Assembly (NCBI GenBank): GCA_047833645.1
Contig: CP181259.1
Span: 1,984,001 to 2,048,000, forward strand
Direction of reading: 5' to 3'
Source: Pseudolactococcus sp041800635
Lineage (GTDB): Bacteria; Bacillota; Bacilli; Lactobacillales; Streptococcaceae
Length of the DNA stretch: 64,000 nt
Notes under the pieces: model-generated
Databases searched by the model: none
The model's input: only the letters and a program-made list of their open reading frames with translations
What the model was told of the DNA's origin: nothing
Program-made: the position numbers and the translations under genes
In this document: positions 50,068 to 58,733 of the stretch, one piece after another
Position numbering within the stretch: position 1 is the stretch's first letter
Layout: each line of letters begins with the position of its first letter

Positions 50068-51378
50068 ATGGCATTACCTACAGTAGCAATCGTCGGCCGA
50101 CCAAACGTCGGTAAATCGACAATTTTTAATAGAATCGCAGGCGAACGGATTTCGATCGTCGAAGATACACCCGGCGTGACGCGTGACCGGATTTACACAA
50201 CCAGTGAATGGCTCAATAAAAAATTTGCCATGATCGATACAGGTGGTATCGAAATGGCTGACACACCATTCATGGCACAAATCAAGGCGCAAGCTGAGAT
50301 TGCCATGGATGAAGCTGATGTCATTGTTTTCGTCGTAGACGGTGAAAACGGCGTGACAGATGCAGACGAGTATGTCGCACAAATCCTCTACAAGACGGAT
50401 ACACCCGTTATCCTCGTCGTCAATAAAATCGATAATCCCGAGCGCCGTATGGAAATCTTTGATTTCTACAGCCTAGGTTTGGGCGAACCTTACCCCGTAT
50501 CAGCGGTTCACGGGATTGGTACAGGGGACGTCCTCGATGCCATCATCGACAATCTACCAGTTGAAACGGAAGAAGAAAACCCAGATATCATCAAGTTTTC
50601 ATTGATTGGTCGGCCAAACGTCGGCAAATCAAGTCTGATCAACGCCATCTTAGGCGAAGACCGCGTCATCGCAAGCCCGATTGCCGGCACTACACGCGAT
50701 GCCATCGACACCAACTTCACCGATGCCGAAGGCCAAGAATTCACGATGATTGACACCGCAGGTATGCGCAAGCGTGGGAAAGTCTACGAATCGACCGAGA
50801 AATATTCAGTTATGCGTGCCATGCGTGCCATTGACCGTTCGGACGTCGTCCTCATGGTACTGAACGCTGAAGAGGGCATCCGAGAATACGATAAAAGGAT
50901 TGCAGGCTTTGCCCATGAAGCAGGCCGTGGCATTATCATCGTTGTCAACAAATGGGATGCCATTGAAAAAGACAACAAAACGCTGCAAAAATGGGAAGAA
51001 AAAATTCGTGACGAGTTCCAATACCTCAGCTATGCACCGATTATTTTCGTCTCTGCTGAAACCAAACAACGATTGAACAAATTACCTGACTTGATCAAAT
51101 CAGTCAGCCAAGCACAAAATATGCGGATTCCATCTGCTGTACTTAACGATGTCATCATGGATGCCATCGCCATCAATCCAACACCAACGGATAAAGGTCG
51201 TCGACTTAAGATCTTTTATGCGACACAAGTGGCCATTAAACCACCTACATTTGTCGTCTTTGTCAATGAAGAAGAGCTCATGCACTTTTCTTACGCTCGG
51301 ATGCTAGAAAATCAAATCCGTAAAGCCTTCGTTTTTGAAGGGACACCAATTCATTTGATCTCTCGTAAACGGAAATAA
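50068..51378 (+). CDS. der: GTPase Der (EngA)
   Basis: A 436-aa double GTPase essential for 50S ribosome assembly. The first G domain has G1 GRPNVGKST, G3 DTGG and G4 NKID; the second has GRPNVGKSS, DTAG and NKWD. A C-terminal KH-like domain follows (MDAIAINPTPTDKGRRLKI...FVNEEELMHFSYARMLENQIR). Length and order are standard. AAAGGAGAA precedes the ATG. A small cupin gene follows after 4 bp. Confidence 0.97.
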   Translation: MALPTVAIVGRPNVGKSTIFNRIAGERISIVEDTPGVTRDRIYTTSEWLNKKFAMIDTGGIEMADTPFMAQIKAQAEIAMDEADVIVFVVDGENGVTDADEYVAQILYKTDTPVILVVNKIDNPERRMEIFDFYSLGLGEPYPVSAVHGIGTGDVLDAIIDNLPVETEEENPDIIKFSLIGRPNVGKSSLINAILGEDRVIASPIAGTTRDAIDTNFTDAEGQEFTMIDTAGMRKRGKVYESTEKYSVMRAMRAIDRSDVVLMVLNAEEGIREYDKRIAGFAHEAGRGIIIVVNKWDAIEKDNKTLQKWEEKIRDEFQYLSYAPIIFVSAETKQRLNKLPDLIKSVSQAQNMRIPSAVLNDVIMDAIAINPTPTDKGRRLKIFYATQVAIKPPTFVVFVNEEELMHFSYARMLENQIRKAFVFEGTPIHLISRKRK

Positions 51379-51382
51379 ACTG

Positions 51383-51748
51383 ATGGCTTTAGAAAATTAT
51401 CCGATTGAGATTACCAGACAGGCATCAGCTATCTCGGTAACAAAATCGAGTGGCACCCAGGTTGATTATTATCTCTATCCCGAGTTTGAAATCCATGCGA
51501 ATCTCTTGCCTGCTGGTGTTGTCCAAGATTGGCACAAGCATAGACAGCTTGATGAAAATATTATCGTGACCTCTGGTGAAATCACGGTTGAGTACATGGA
51601 AAATGGTCGTATTTCAAGTCAAACAGTACAAGAAAATGATGTCTTACGCGTTAAGCAAAGTATTCATCGGCTATTAAATCAATCAAGTGAACCAGCTCAA
51701 TTTATCGTTTTTCGTTTCATCTCAACTGGTCAAGATCAGTTGAGATGA
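51383..51748 (+). CDS. Cupin-fold protein, unknown substrate
   Basis: A 121-aa single-domain cupin. Motif 1 is seen as GVVQDWHKHRQLDENIIVTSGE (metal-binding histidines and Glu), and motif 2 as DVLRVKQSIHRLLNQSSEPAQFI. Small cupins bind metals or small ligands, often as isomerases or sensors. It is probably co-transcribed with der, four bases away, and is followed by a terminator. Function is unknown. Confidence 0.7.
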   Translation: MALENYPIEITRQASAISVTKSSGTQVDYYLYPEFEIHANLLPAGVVQDWHKHRQLDENIIVTSGEITVEYMENGRISSQTVQENDVLRVKQSIHRLLNQSSEPAQFIVFRFISTGQDQLR

Positions 51749-51801
51749 AACAGGATAAAGTTGACTGTGAAAATGAGATAAAGTAAGTCTTTAGGACAAG
51801 A

Positions 51802-51838
51802 AAAAACTTCTGATTTTTTAATCATCAGAAGTTTTTTT
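51802..51838. terminator. Bidirectional terminator
   Basis: AAAAACTTCTGAT and ATCAGAAGTTTTTTT form a stem of about 13 bp around TTTTTTAATC-like loop bases, between convergent der-cupin and the CaCA gene. Confidence 0.85.
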
Positions 51839-51848
51839 GTTTACAGAC

Positions 51849-52805
51849 TTAACCGAGTAACACGACCATGTACCCAACAAAAGCAAGAATGAGGATGCTG
51901 CCTTCGAGGCGGGAGAGGGTGTTGCGTTTGCCGATGTAGGAGAAGACCCAGATCAGGAAGGTGAGGCCGAAGAGGAACATGAGTTCTAGGTTGAAGATCG
52001 GGAGGTAGGTGAGGGGGTTAATCACGGCACCTAGGCCGATAATCAAGAAGAGGTTGAGGATGCAAGAACCGATCAGGTTGCCGATCGCGAGGCCTTCAGT
52101 TCCTTTAAGGGTTGCGGTGATGGAGGTGATGAGTTCGGGGAGGGCTGTCCCCATGCCAACGATGGTCAGCCCGATGATGCTGTCGGGAATGCCGACGGCT
52201 TCGCCAATGATTTTCGCGTTGTCAACGGCGAAGTCGGCACCGAATTTGAGGGCGATAAAGCCGAGGACAATGAGGAGCAGGGACTTAGGCATAGAGATAG
52301 ATGCCGTATCGGGGCGGGTGTTGTGCTTGGTCAGCTGGATGCGTTGCAGGGATTTGTAGGCGGGGACAGTGAAGTAAACCACGCTCATGCCGATTAAAAG
52401 CCACCCCTGCAAGCGAGAAATCATTAGATGCTCGCCAATCAGACCATTGCCCATAAAAGCCAGCACGGCAGTTGCCATGATCGCGAGGGGTAAATGAATG
52501 TTTTTGGTTTCGCGATCTAAGTAGACGGGTTTGATCAGGGCGATAATGCCTAAAATTAAACCGAGGTTAACAATGTTTGAGCCAAGGGCGTTACCAAAGA
52601 TTAAATCATGGTATTCGTTTTTGGCAGAGGTAATGGTAATCATCATTTCGGGAAATGAGGTACCCAGTGAGACAATGGTCAAACCAATGACAACGTCTGG
52701 GATTCTATATTTTTTGGCGATATTGCTTGCGCCAGTGACGAGGACGTCTGCGCCGAAAATAATCAGCGCAAAGCCCACTAAGACAAGTAATATTTTTATA
52801 ATCAT
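51849..52805 (-). CDS. CaCA-family calcium/cation antiporter (YrbG type)
   Basis: A 318-aa membrane antiporter with ten predicted helices in two inverted halves. The alpha repeats GLTIVSLGTSFPEMMITITSA (residues about 40-60) and GLTIVGMGTALPELITSITA (about 200-220) hold the ion-binding acidic residues. Members exchange Na+ or K+ or H+ for Ca2+. The promoter -10 ends six bases before the ATG, with no ribosome site, so a leaderless mRNA is likely. The stretch 51900-52400 is unusually rich in G on the plus strand. Confidence 0.88.
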   Translation of the reverse strand: MIIKILLVLVGFALIIFGADVLVTGASNIAKKYRIPDVVIGLTIVSLGTSFPEMMITITSAKNEYHDLIFGNALGSNIVNLGLILGIIALIKPVYLDRETKNIHLPLAIMATAVLAFMGNGLIGEHLMISRLQGWLLIGMSVVYFTVPAYKSLQRIQLTKHNTRPDTASISMPKSLLLIVLGFIALKFGADFAVDNAKIIGEAVGIPDSIIGLTIVGMGTALPELITSITATLKGTEGLAIGNLIGSCILNLFLIIGLGAVINPLTYLPIFNLELMFLFGLTFLIWVFSYIGKRNTLSRLEGSILILAFVGYMVVLLG

Positions 52806-52811
52806 AACTCT

Positions 52812-52840
52812 ATCATATCATGTTATGTAAAAAAACTCAA
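52812..52840 (-). promoter_or_regulatory. CaCA promoter with -10 six bases before ATG
   Basis: On the minus strand TTGAGT, exactly 17 bp, TATGAT preceded by TGA (extended -10), then AGAGTT and the ATG. The start of transcription should fall on the start codon. Confidence 0.6.
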
Positions 52841-52900
52841 AATTCACAATTTCTCATAACTTAAAAACAAGAGTAGAAAACCTAAAATAAAGACATAAAT

Positions 52901-52928
52901 TTGCATTCTGTCAAAATTATGGTATAAT
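52901..52928 (+). promoter_or_regulatory. Promoter of the rimP-nusA-infB operon
   Basis: TTGCAT (52901-52906), 16 bp, TATAAT (52923-52928) with TGG just before the -10. It leaves a 5' UTR of about 190 nt. Confidence 0.7.
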
Positions 52929-52948
52929 GTTTTTAAAGAACAAAGAAA

Positions 52949-52971
52949 GGAGCGCTCACATTGGGCGCTCC
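52949..52971 (+). other. Leader hairpin of the rimP operon
   Basis: GGAGCGC pairs perfectly with GCGCTCC around 9 nt. A short T/G-rich tail (TGTTGTTTG) follows, so it is not a strong terminator but may act as an attenuator or as a 5' stabilising stem. Confidence 0.55.
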
Positions 52972-53014
52972 TGTTGTTTGAATTTAAATAACTGATTTAG
53001 AAGGTCATGTGCGT

Positions 53015-53117
53015 AGAAAGACTTTGAGCGGACGTGAGGTCGCGAATGACCCTGCTTGGTCGAAGCGCAAGCGTAGGTCAAGTTTCAAGATTTTACGCAG
53101 TGAAATCGTAGAAAGGA
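53015..53117 (+). promoter_or_regulatory. Structured 5' leader element, copy 3
   Basis: Third copy: AGAAAGACTTTGAGCGG, CGCGAATGACCCTGCTTGG, AAGTTTCAAGAT, TGAAATC, AGAAAGGA. Stems by eye: GCGG/TCGC with an 8-nt loop, TGACC/GGTCA enclosing GCTTG/CAAGC, and GATTTTAC-gca-GTGAAATC (with a G-U pair) directly before the rimP Shine-Dalgarno. A frame can be read through it in phase with rimP from an ATG at 53009, but its bases are explained by conservation of the element, not by protein. Confidence 0.68.
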
Positions 53118-53122
53118 ACATT

Positions 53123-53596
53123 ATGTCTACAACGATTACAGAAGTTGTGTTGGACCATCTTGAAGGACTCTTACCTGAGCCCTTTGAGTTAGTAGATGTC
53201 GAATGGTCGAAAATGGGGGCAGATCATGTTTTATCTGTCCTTGTTGATAAACCTGAAGGGATTACACTCCAAGACACAGCGGATTTATCAGAAATCATCA
53301 GTCCTGAACTGGACAAGATTTCACCAGATCCTTTTCCCTCGGAATACCTACTTGAGGTAGCAAGCCCTGGTGCTGAGCGACCCCTTAAAAAAGCAGCTGA
53401 TTTCGAAAAGTATCTCGGTGCTTACGTTTTTGTTAAACTCTACCAAAAGGTAGCGGGAGAAAAAGAATTTGTCGGTTATTTAGTCGCTTTTGATGGCAAT
53501 CTTATCACCTTGAATTACCTTGACAAAACGCGTCAAAAAACAGTTGAGCTTGAGCTATCAAATATTGCCAAGGCACGGACGCAAGTCAAACTATAA
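53123..53596 (+). CDS. rimP: Ribosome maturation factor RimP
   Basis: A 157-aa factor for 30S subunit assembly. N-terminal domain: VVLDHLEGLLPEPFELVDVEW; middle: LSEIISPELDKISPDPFPSEYLLEVASPGAERPL (family signature); C-terminal Sm-like domain. I place the start at ATG 53123 because GAAAGGA precedes it and the upstream in-frame stretch is the repeated leader element. First gene of the rimP-nusA-ylxR-ylxQ-infB operon. Confidence 0.93.
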   Translation: MSTTITEVVLDHLEGLLPEPFELVDVEWSKMGADHVLSVLVDKPEGITLQDTADLSEIISPELDKISPDPFPSEYLLEVASPGAERPLKKAADFEKYLGAYVFVKLYQKVAGEKEFVGYLVAFDGNLITLNYLDKTRQKTVELELSNIAKARTQVKL

Positions 53597-53641
53597 ACCT
53601 ATAACGAACGCATTTAAAATTAAAAAGAAAGTTGGAGACAC

Positions 53642-54739
53642 ATGAGCAAGGAAATGCAAGCTGCATTCACCCTTTTGGAGGAAGAAAAAGGCATCTCGCC
53701 TGAAGTTGTTATCGGCGCAATTGCTGAGGCTTTAACAGCAGCTTACAAAAAACAATACAATCAATCACAAAACGTGACGATTGAGTACAATGACGCCAAA
53801 GGTGACTTTATCGTTTACTCAACACGTGAAGTGGTAGACGAAGTGTTTGATAGCCGTTTGGAAATGAGCCTTGAGGATGCCCTCGCACTCAATTCACACT
53901 ATCAAATCGGAGACAAAATCCGCTTTGAAGAAAAACCGAAAGATTTTGCACGGACAGCAGCAAACGCAGCCAAACAAGTCATTATGAATAAAATGCGTGA
54001 AGAATCGCACACGATCATCTATAATGAATTCAAACGCTACGAAAATGAAATCATCCAAGGCACAGTAGAGCGTGTTGACGATCGTGCCATCTTTATCAAT
54101 CTTGGTAAAGTTGATAGCATGCTCGGCAAACGTGATCAAATTCCTGGTGAACGTTATCAGATTGGCGACAAAGTCAAAGTCTATGTTTCAGCTGTTGAAC
54201 AGTCGAAAAAAGGCCCAATCGTCTATGTCAGCCGCACACATCCTGACTTGCTTAAACGCATGTTTGAAAAAGAAATTCCTGAAGTTTACGATGGTACAGT
54301 TGAAATTGTCAGCATTGCGCGTGAAGCAGGCGATCGTGCGAAGGTTATCGTTAAATCTAACGATGCCAATGTTGATGCCATTGGTACAATCGTCGGCCCA
54401 CGTGGGTCGCGTATTCGGACCTTGGTTGATGAGTTGCATGGTGAAAACATGGATATCATCGAATGGGATGATGACCGTGCAACCTTGATCAAAAATGCCT
54501 TGAAACCAGCACAAGTCACTGATGTGATCATTGATGAAGCAACGGGTGAAACGGTGGTTGTCGTACCAGATGACCAATTGTCATTGGCAATCGGTAAACG
54601 TGGTCAAAACGTTCGTTTGGCAGCTCACGTGACCAATAACAAAATCGACATCAAGTCTCAAACAAAATTTGATCAAGAAGCAGCAGATGTTGAGGCTGAA
54701 GATCTTGAAGCAGACTTTGCTGACGAAGTGCTTGACTAA
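53642..54739 (+). CDS. nusA: Transcription termination/antitermination factor NusA
   Basis: A 365-aa RNA polymerase-binding factor. The N-terminal domain (LEEEKGISPEVVIGAIAEAL) is followed by an S1 domain (IIQGTVERVDDRAIFINLG) and two KH domains (GTIVGPRGSRIRTLVDEL; LSLAIGKRGQNVRLAA). It is of the shorter Gram-positive type, lacking the C-terminal acidic repeats of enterics, and ends with an acidic tail. A GTTGGAGA site precedes the ATG. Confidence 0.96.
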   Translation: MSKEMQAAFTLLEEEKGISPEVVIGAIAEALTAAYKKQYNQSQNVTIEYNDAKGDFIVYSTREVVDEVFDSRLEMSLEDALALNSHYQIGDKIRFEEKPKDFARTAANAAKQVIMNKMREESHTIIYNEFKRYENEIIQGTVERVDDRAIFINLGKVDSMLGKRDQIPGERYQIGDKVKVYVSAVEQSKKGPIVYVSRTHPDLLKRMFEKEIPEVYDGTVEIVSIAREAGDRAKVIVKSNDANVDAIGTIVGPRGSRIRTLVDELHGENMDIIEWDDDRATLIKNALKPAQVTDVIIDEATGETVVVVPDDQLSLAIGKRGQNVRLAAHVTNNKIDIKSQTKFDQEAADVEAEDLEADFADEVLD

Positions 54740-54769
54740 ACTGATCAATCAGGAGAGGAGTGCATTACC

Positions 54770-55096
54770 ATGGTGAAAACCAAAAAAATTCCTTTACGAA
54801 AATCCGTCGTCTCAAACGAACAATTTCCCAAAAAAGAACTGTTGCGGATCGTCTATAATAAAGCAGGCGATATCAGTATTGACCCAACAGGAAAAGCAGC
54901 TGGCCGCGGCGCTTACATCGCCATTCAAAACGATGAAGCCAAACAAGCCAAGCAAAAACGGATTTTTGATCGTGTGTTTCAAACGGAGATTGCAGATCGT
55001 TTTTATGACGAGTTAATCGTTTACGTTGACCATCTGGTCGAACGTGAAAAATTAGCAACGGTGACCTACTCGATCGATGAGGCACCAGAAATTTAA
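54770..55096 (+). CDS. ylxR: YlxR family RNA-binding protein (RnpM)
   Basis: A 108-aa YlxR/DUF448 protein. It lacks the usual N-terminal TCxxC pair but keeps RKSVVSNEQFPKKELLRIV and DPTGKAAGRGAYI, the nucleic-acid-binding loop. Homologues bind RNase P RNA or nucleoid DNA. AGGAGAGGAG precedes the ATG. It is in the nusA-infB operon, 30 bp after nusA and 9 bp before ylxQ. Confidence 0.88.
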   Translation: MVKTKKIPLRKSVVSNEQFPKKELLRIVYNKAGDISIDPTGKAAGRGAYIAIQNDEAKQAKQKRIFDRVFQTEIADRFYDELIVYVDHLVEREKLATVTYSIDEAPEI

Positions 55097-55105
55097 GGCT
55101 AAACT

Positions 55106-55423
55106 ATGACTGAAATAACAGATTTCAATAAAACAAAGCTGGCAAATTCCCTCGGAATGGCCAAAAAAGCCGGTAAGATTGTGACAGGTGAAGAACTTGT
55201 CATCAAATCGATCCAGGCAGACCGTGCAAGATTAGTGTTTGTGGCCCATGATGGCGCCCCTAATCTTGTCAAACGCATCACTGATAAAACAACCTATTAT
55301 GAAATTCCCATGCTAGACATCTTTTCTGCGGCCGAACTTTCCCACGCTATTGGTAGCGACCGGAAAGTCATCGCTGTTCAAGATAAAGGATTTGCCAAGA
55401 AAATGGAGAGTCTTATGAAATAA
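55106..55423 (+). CDS. ylxQ: L7Ae-family ribosomal protein YlxQ
   Basis: A 105-aa L7Ae/L30e-like RNA-binding protein that recognises kink-turns. Its core is NSLGMAKKAGKIVTGEELV and FVAHDGAPNLVKRITDK, typical of YlxQ, which lies in this operon in most Firmicutes. The ribosome site is weak and the gene is closely coupled to ylxR. It is followed by 140 bp without a gene before infB. Confidence 0.9.
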   Translation: MTEITDFNKTKLANSLGMAKKAGKIVTGEELVIKSIQADRARLVFVAHDGAPNLVKRITDKTTYYEIPMLDIFSAAELSHAIGSDRKVIAVQDKGFAKKMESLMK

Positions 55424-55563
55424 GAATAAAAAGGTGATAATGAGTGTTTAGCGCCGTATGAAAATAGGAAATCACAAGGTTCGGCGCTTGCGCAGGTTCT
55501 GGGATTTATCTTTTTCACTAGGGGCTGCTCATTGTGAACCGGATTAAGAAGGAGGACATGATC

Positions 55564-58248
55564 ATGTCTGAAAAAAAACGTATTAACCAAATTGCTAAAG
55601 AGAGCGGCTTAACCAATAAAGAACTTGTCGACCACGCCCAACAAATCGGTTTACCCGTTAAATCGCATAGCTCAAGCATCGACGCTGACCAAGCCAAACA
55701 ACTGTTAAGTTCTTTTAAAGCTGCTGGCAATGCTAGCAACCACACGAAACCTGCCAAGGCTACGCCGAAAGCAACGACAGAACCCAAAACTCAGAACCGA
55801 GTGATTGTGGCTGGCGGTAAAAAAGTAGTGACTGAAACTGAAACAGGCAACCGTCCGATTGTGGTCGGTGGTAAAAAAGTCTTATCAGACGAAGAAGTGG
55901 CAAGTGGCCGCGTCATCTCGGTAGGTGGCAAAACAGTTGCCCCAACCCCAGCACCAAAAGCTGAGGCTAAATCAGTTGCACCTGCTCAAGAGAACAAGGT
56001 AGCCCAACAGGCTGCACAACCTGTGGCAGAAAAACATGCTGAAAAACAAGCTGACAGTAAATCAGAAAAGAAAGCGGATAGCAAAGTAGAAACGAAAACA
56101 GTAGCGGAAACACCTAAGAAAACGGAACGTCCGGCCAATGGTGGGATTAAAGTGATCAAGCGCGCAGAAGATATTAAACCGAAAAACGGTGGCATCAAAG
56201 TCATCCAACGCGCCGCTGACATCGCACCAGCAAGCCAAGGCAATGCCAACGCTAACCGCAATAAAAACAAGAAAACGCGTAATAACAACAATGCACAGGG
56301 CCAAGGTCAAGGCCAAAACGGTCAAGGTGGCGGCAATCGTCAAGGCGGTCCGTTACGTGTCAATGATAACCGGAACCAAGTTCGGAATGCCCGTAATTCT
56401 AACTGGAACAGTAACAAGAAGAAAAAAGGCAAACGTGGTGGGCAACAAGTGGCGCCACAACCAGTGGTTCAACGTAAATTCCATGAGCTGCCTGAAAGTC
56501 TCGTTTATTCTGAAGGTATGACCATCGCAGATTTGGCAAAACGTTTGAAACGTGAACCAGCTGAGCTTGTGAAAAAATTGTTCATGATGGGGATCATGAC
56601 GACGCAAAACCAATCTTTGGATAGCGATACGATTGAACTCTTGCTTTTGGATTATGGTGTTACACCTGAGAAAAAAGTCGAAGAAGACAAAACAGATATC
56701 GAACGTCTTTTCATCGAAGACGGTTACCTCAACGAAGCTGAATTGATTGAACGGCCACCCGTTGTGACAATCATGGGTCACGTCGACCACGGTAAAACAA
56801 CCTTGCTTGATACCCTCCGTAATTCGCGCGTGACAAGCGGCGAAGCGGGCGGGATCACACAGCATATCGGTGCCTACCAAATCGAAGAAGGTGGCAAAAA
56901 AATCACTTTCTTGGATACACCAGGACATGAGGCCTTCACAAGCATGCGTGCGCGTGGTGCGTCTGTCACAGATATCACGATCCTTGTCGTGGCGGCTGAC
57001 GACGGTGTGATGCCCCAAACCGTCGAAGCCATTAACCACTCAAAAGCAGCGGGTGTCCCAATCATCGTTGCCATCAACAAAATCGATAAACCAGGTGCGA
57101 ACCCACAACGCGTGATTCAAGAGCTTTCTGAATATGGCATCATGAGTCAAGCATGGGGCGGGGAATCTGAATTCGTTGAGATTTCAGCCAAATTCAACAC
57201 GAATATCGATGCCTTGTTAGAAACAGTCCTCTTGGTTGCAGAAATCCAAGAACTCAAAGCTGACCCAACGGTTAAAGCCATCGGTACGGTTGTTGAAGCC
57301 CGTCTTGACAAAGGAAAAGGTGCTATCGCAACCCTCCTTGTCCAACAAGGAACCTTGCATCAACAAGACCCAATCGTGGTCGGGAATACTTTCGGACGTG
57401 TCCGTGCCATGGTCAATGACTTAGGTCGTCGTGAAAAATCAGCTGGTCCTTCAAGTCCAGTAGAAATCACTGGTTTGAACGATGTGCCACAAGCGGGTGA
57501 CCATTTTGCCGTCTTTGAAGACGAAAAAACAGCGCGCTCAGTCGGTGAAGAACGTGCCAAACGTGCCCTCTTGAATCAACGGAACAACACCCACCGTGTC
57601 AGCCTTGAAAACCTCTTTGATACCCTTAAAGAAGGTCAAATCAAGTCTGTTAATGTCATCATCAAAGCTGACGTACAAGGTTCTGCCGAAGCTTTAGCAG
57701 CCTCACTTCAAAAAATTGAAGTTGAAGGCGTTAAAGTTGACATCGTCCACAGTGCTGTTGGTGCCATTAACGAATCAGACGTTTCACTTGCCGAAGCAGC
57801 TAATGCTGTCATTGTCGGTTTCAATGTTCGCCCAACACCACTTGCGCGCGTCCAAGCTGAAAATGATGACGTTGAAATCCGTCTCCACAGCATCATCTAT
57901 AAAGTGATTGAAGAAGTTGAGACGGCCATGAAAGGCATGCTTGATCCTGAATTTGAAGAAAAAGTTATCGGTGAAGCCATCGTTCGTGAGACTTTCTCAG
58001 TTTCAAAAGTCGGGACCATTGCCGGATTTATGGTCTTGTCAGGTTCAGTTAAACGTGATGCCAGTGTCCGTGTGATTCGTGACGGCATCGTTATCGCAGA
58101 TGGTAACTTATCATCTCTTAAACACTTTAAAGACGACGTCAAAGAAGTCAGAAAAGGGAATGAAGGTGGTCTCATGATTGATGGCTACAACGATATTGCC
58201 ATTGATGATACCTTTGAAGTCTATGAAATGGTTGAGATTAAACGTTAA
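55564..58248 (+). CDS. infB: Translation initiation factor IF-2
   Basis: An 894-aa GTPase placing initiator tRNA on the 30S subunit. The N-terminal domain (KKRINQIAKESGLTNKELVDHA) leads into a long low-complexity linker (residues about 60-300) with repeats, then the G domain (GHVDHGKTTLLDTL, DTPGHEAF, NKID) and domains II-IV. I start at ATG 55564, eight bases after GGAGG; earlier GTG and ATG starts are less well spaced. The linker has three AGGKKV-type units and two GGIKVI units, and a Gln/Gly/Asn-rich part. Confidence 0.96.
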   Translation: MSEKKRINQIAKESGLTNKELVDHAQQIGLPVKSHSSSIDADQAKQLLSSFKAAGNASNHTKPAKATPKATTEPKTQNRVIVAGGKKVVTETETGNRPIVVGGKKVLSDEEVASGRVISVGGKTVAPTPAPKAEAKSVAPAQENKVAQQAAQPVAEKHAEKQADSKSEKKADSKVETKTVAETPKKTERPANGGIKVIKRAEDIKPKNGGIKVIQRAADIAPASQGNANANRNKNKKTRNNNNAQGQGQGQNGQGGGNRQGGPLRVNDNRNQVRNARNSNWNSNKKKKGKRGGQQVAPQPVVQRKFHELPESLVYSEGMTIADLAKRLKREPAELVKKLFMMGIMTTQNQSLDSDTIELLLLDYGVTPEKKVEEDKTDIERLFIEDGYLNEAELIERPPVVTIMGHVDHGKTTLLDTLRNSRVTSGEAGGITQHIGAYQIEEGGKKITFLDTPGHEAFTSMRARGASVTDITILVVAADDGVMPQTVEAINHSKAAGVPIIVAINKIDKPGANPQRVIQELSEYGIMSQAWGGESEFVEISAKFNTNIDALLETVLLVAEIQELKADPTVKAIGTVVEARLDKGKGAIATLLVQQGTLHQQDPIVVGNTFGRVRAMVNDLGRREKSAGPSSPVEITGLNDVPQAGDHFAVFEDEKTARSVGEERAKRALLNQRNNTHRVSLENLFDTLKEGQIKSVNVIIKADVQGSAEALAASLQKIEVEGVKVDIVHSAVGAINESDVSLAEAANAVIVGFNVRPTPLARVQAENDDVEIRLHSIIYKVIEEVETAMKGMLDPEFEEKVIGEAIVRETFSVSKVGTIAGFMVLSGSVKRDASVRVIRDGIVIADGNLSSLKHFKDDVKEVRKGNEGGLMIDGYNDIAIDDTFEVYEMVEIKR

Positions 58249-58279
58249 TCAGACTTTTAAGTTAGCACAATCCAAAAAT

Positions 58280-58302
58280 GCTTGCAGGAGCAGGCGTTTT
58301 TT
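58280..58302 (+). terminator. Terminator after infB
   Basis: GCTTGC-agga-GCAGGC, with a G-U pair, then G and six T. Some read-through into rbfA is likely. Confidence 0.7.
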
Positions 58303-58342
58303 GACAGACATATTTATAGCTATCGTATAGAAAGGAAAAGTT

Positions 58343-58693
58343 ATGTCTAATACACATCGCAGTGATCGTGTCGCGGTTGAACTCATGCGTGAAATTAATG
58401 ATATTTTACGTCTGAAGATTCGTGACCCACGTGTCCAAGCCGTCAATATTTCTGACGTCCAAATCACAGGTGACCTCAGTCAAGCGACCGTTTACTATAG
58501 TCTGTTATCAGATCTTGCATCAGATAATGAAAAAGCTAGAATTGGCCTTAAAAAAGCCACTGGCGCGATTAAAAGTGAATTGGCCAAGCGCATGACGCTG
58601 TATAAAATTCCAGATTTGACTTTTGCAAAAGACGAATCCGTTGCCTATGGTGGCAAAATTGATGAACTCTTGCGTAATTTGAATCAAGACTAA
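58343..58693 (+). CDS. rbfA: Ribosome-binding factor A
   Basis: A 116-aa KH-fold factor for 16S rRNA 5' end maturation and cold adaptation. Motifs: RVAVELMREINDILRLKIRDPRV near the start and DLSQATVYYSLL; length is standard. GAAAGGAAAAG precedes the ATG. It is the last gene of the translation operon, followed by a bidirectional terminator. Confidence 0.94.
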   Translation: MSNTHRSDRVAVELMREINDILRLKIRDPRVQAVNISDVQITGDLSQATVYYSLLSDLASDNEKARIGLKKATGAIKSELAKRMTLYKIPDLTFAKDESVAYGGKIDELLRNLNQD

Positions 58694-58697
58694 ATAT

Positions 58698-58733
58698 AAA
58701 AAACGAACGATTATTTAAGAATCGTTCGTTTTT
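58698..58733. terminator. Bidirectional terminator
   Basis: AAAAACGAACGATT and AATCGTTCGTTTTT pair around ATTTAAG between convergent rbfA and the DagK-like gene; it includes the stop codon of the latter. Confidence 0.85.

Noticed and set aside
52949..52971. Intrinsic terminator in the rimP leader
   Set aside because: The stem is strong but the following bases (TGTTGTTTG) are not a U-run; listed as a leader hairpin.
53009..53122. A longer rimP start with 38 extra residues
   Set aside because: The stretch is the repeated leader element, shared with two other genes in a non-coding setting; the inner ATG has a good ribosome site.
56353..57039. A 228-codon minus-strand frame opposite infB
   Set aside because: Mirrors the IF-2 G domain; no family likeness or start signal.
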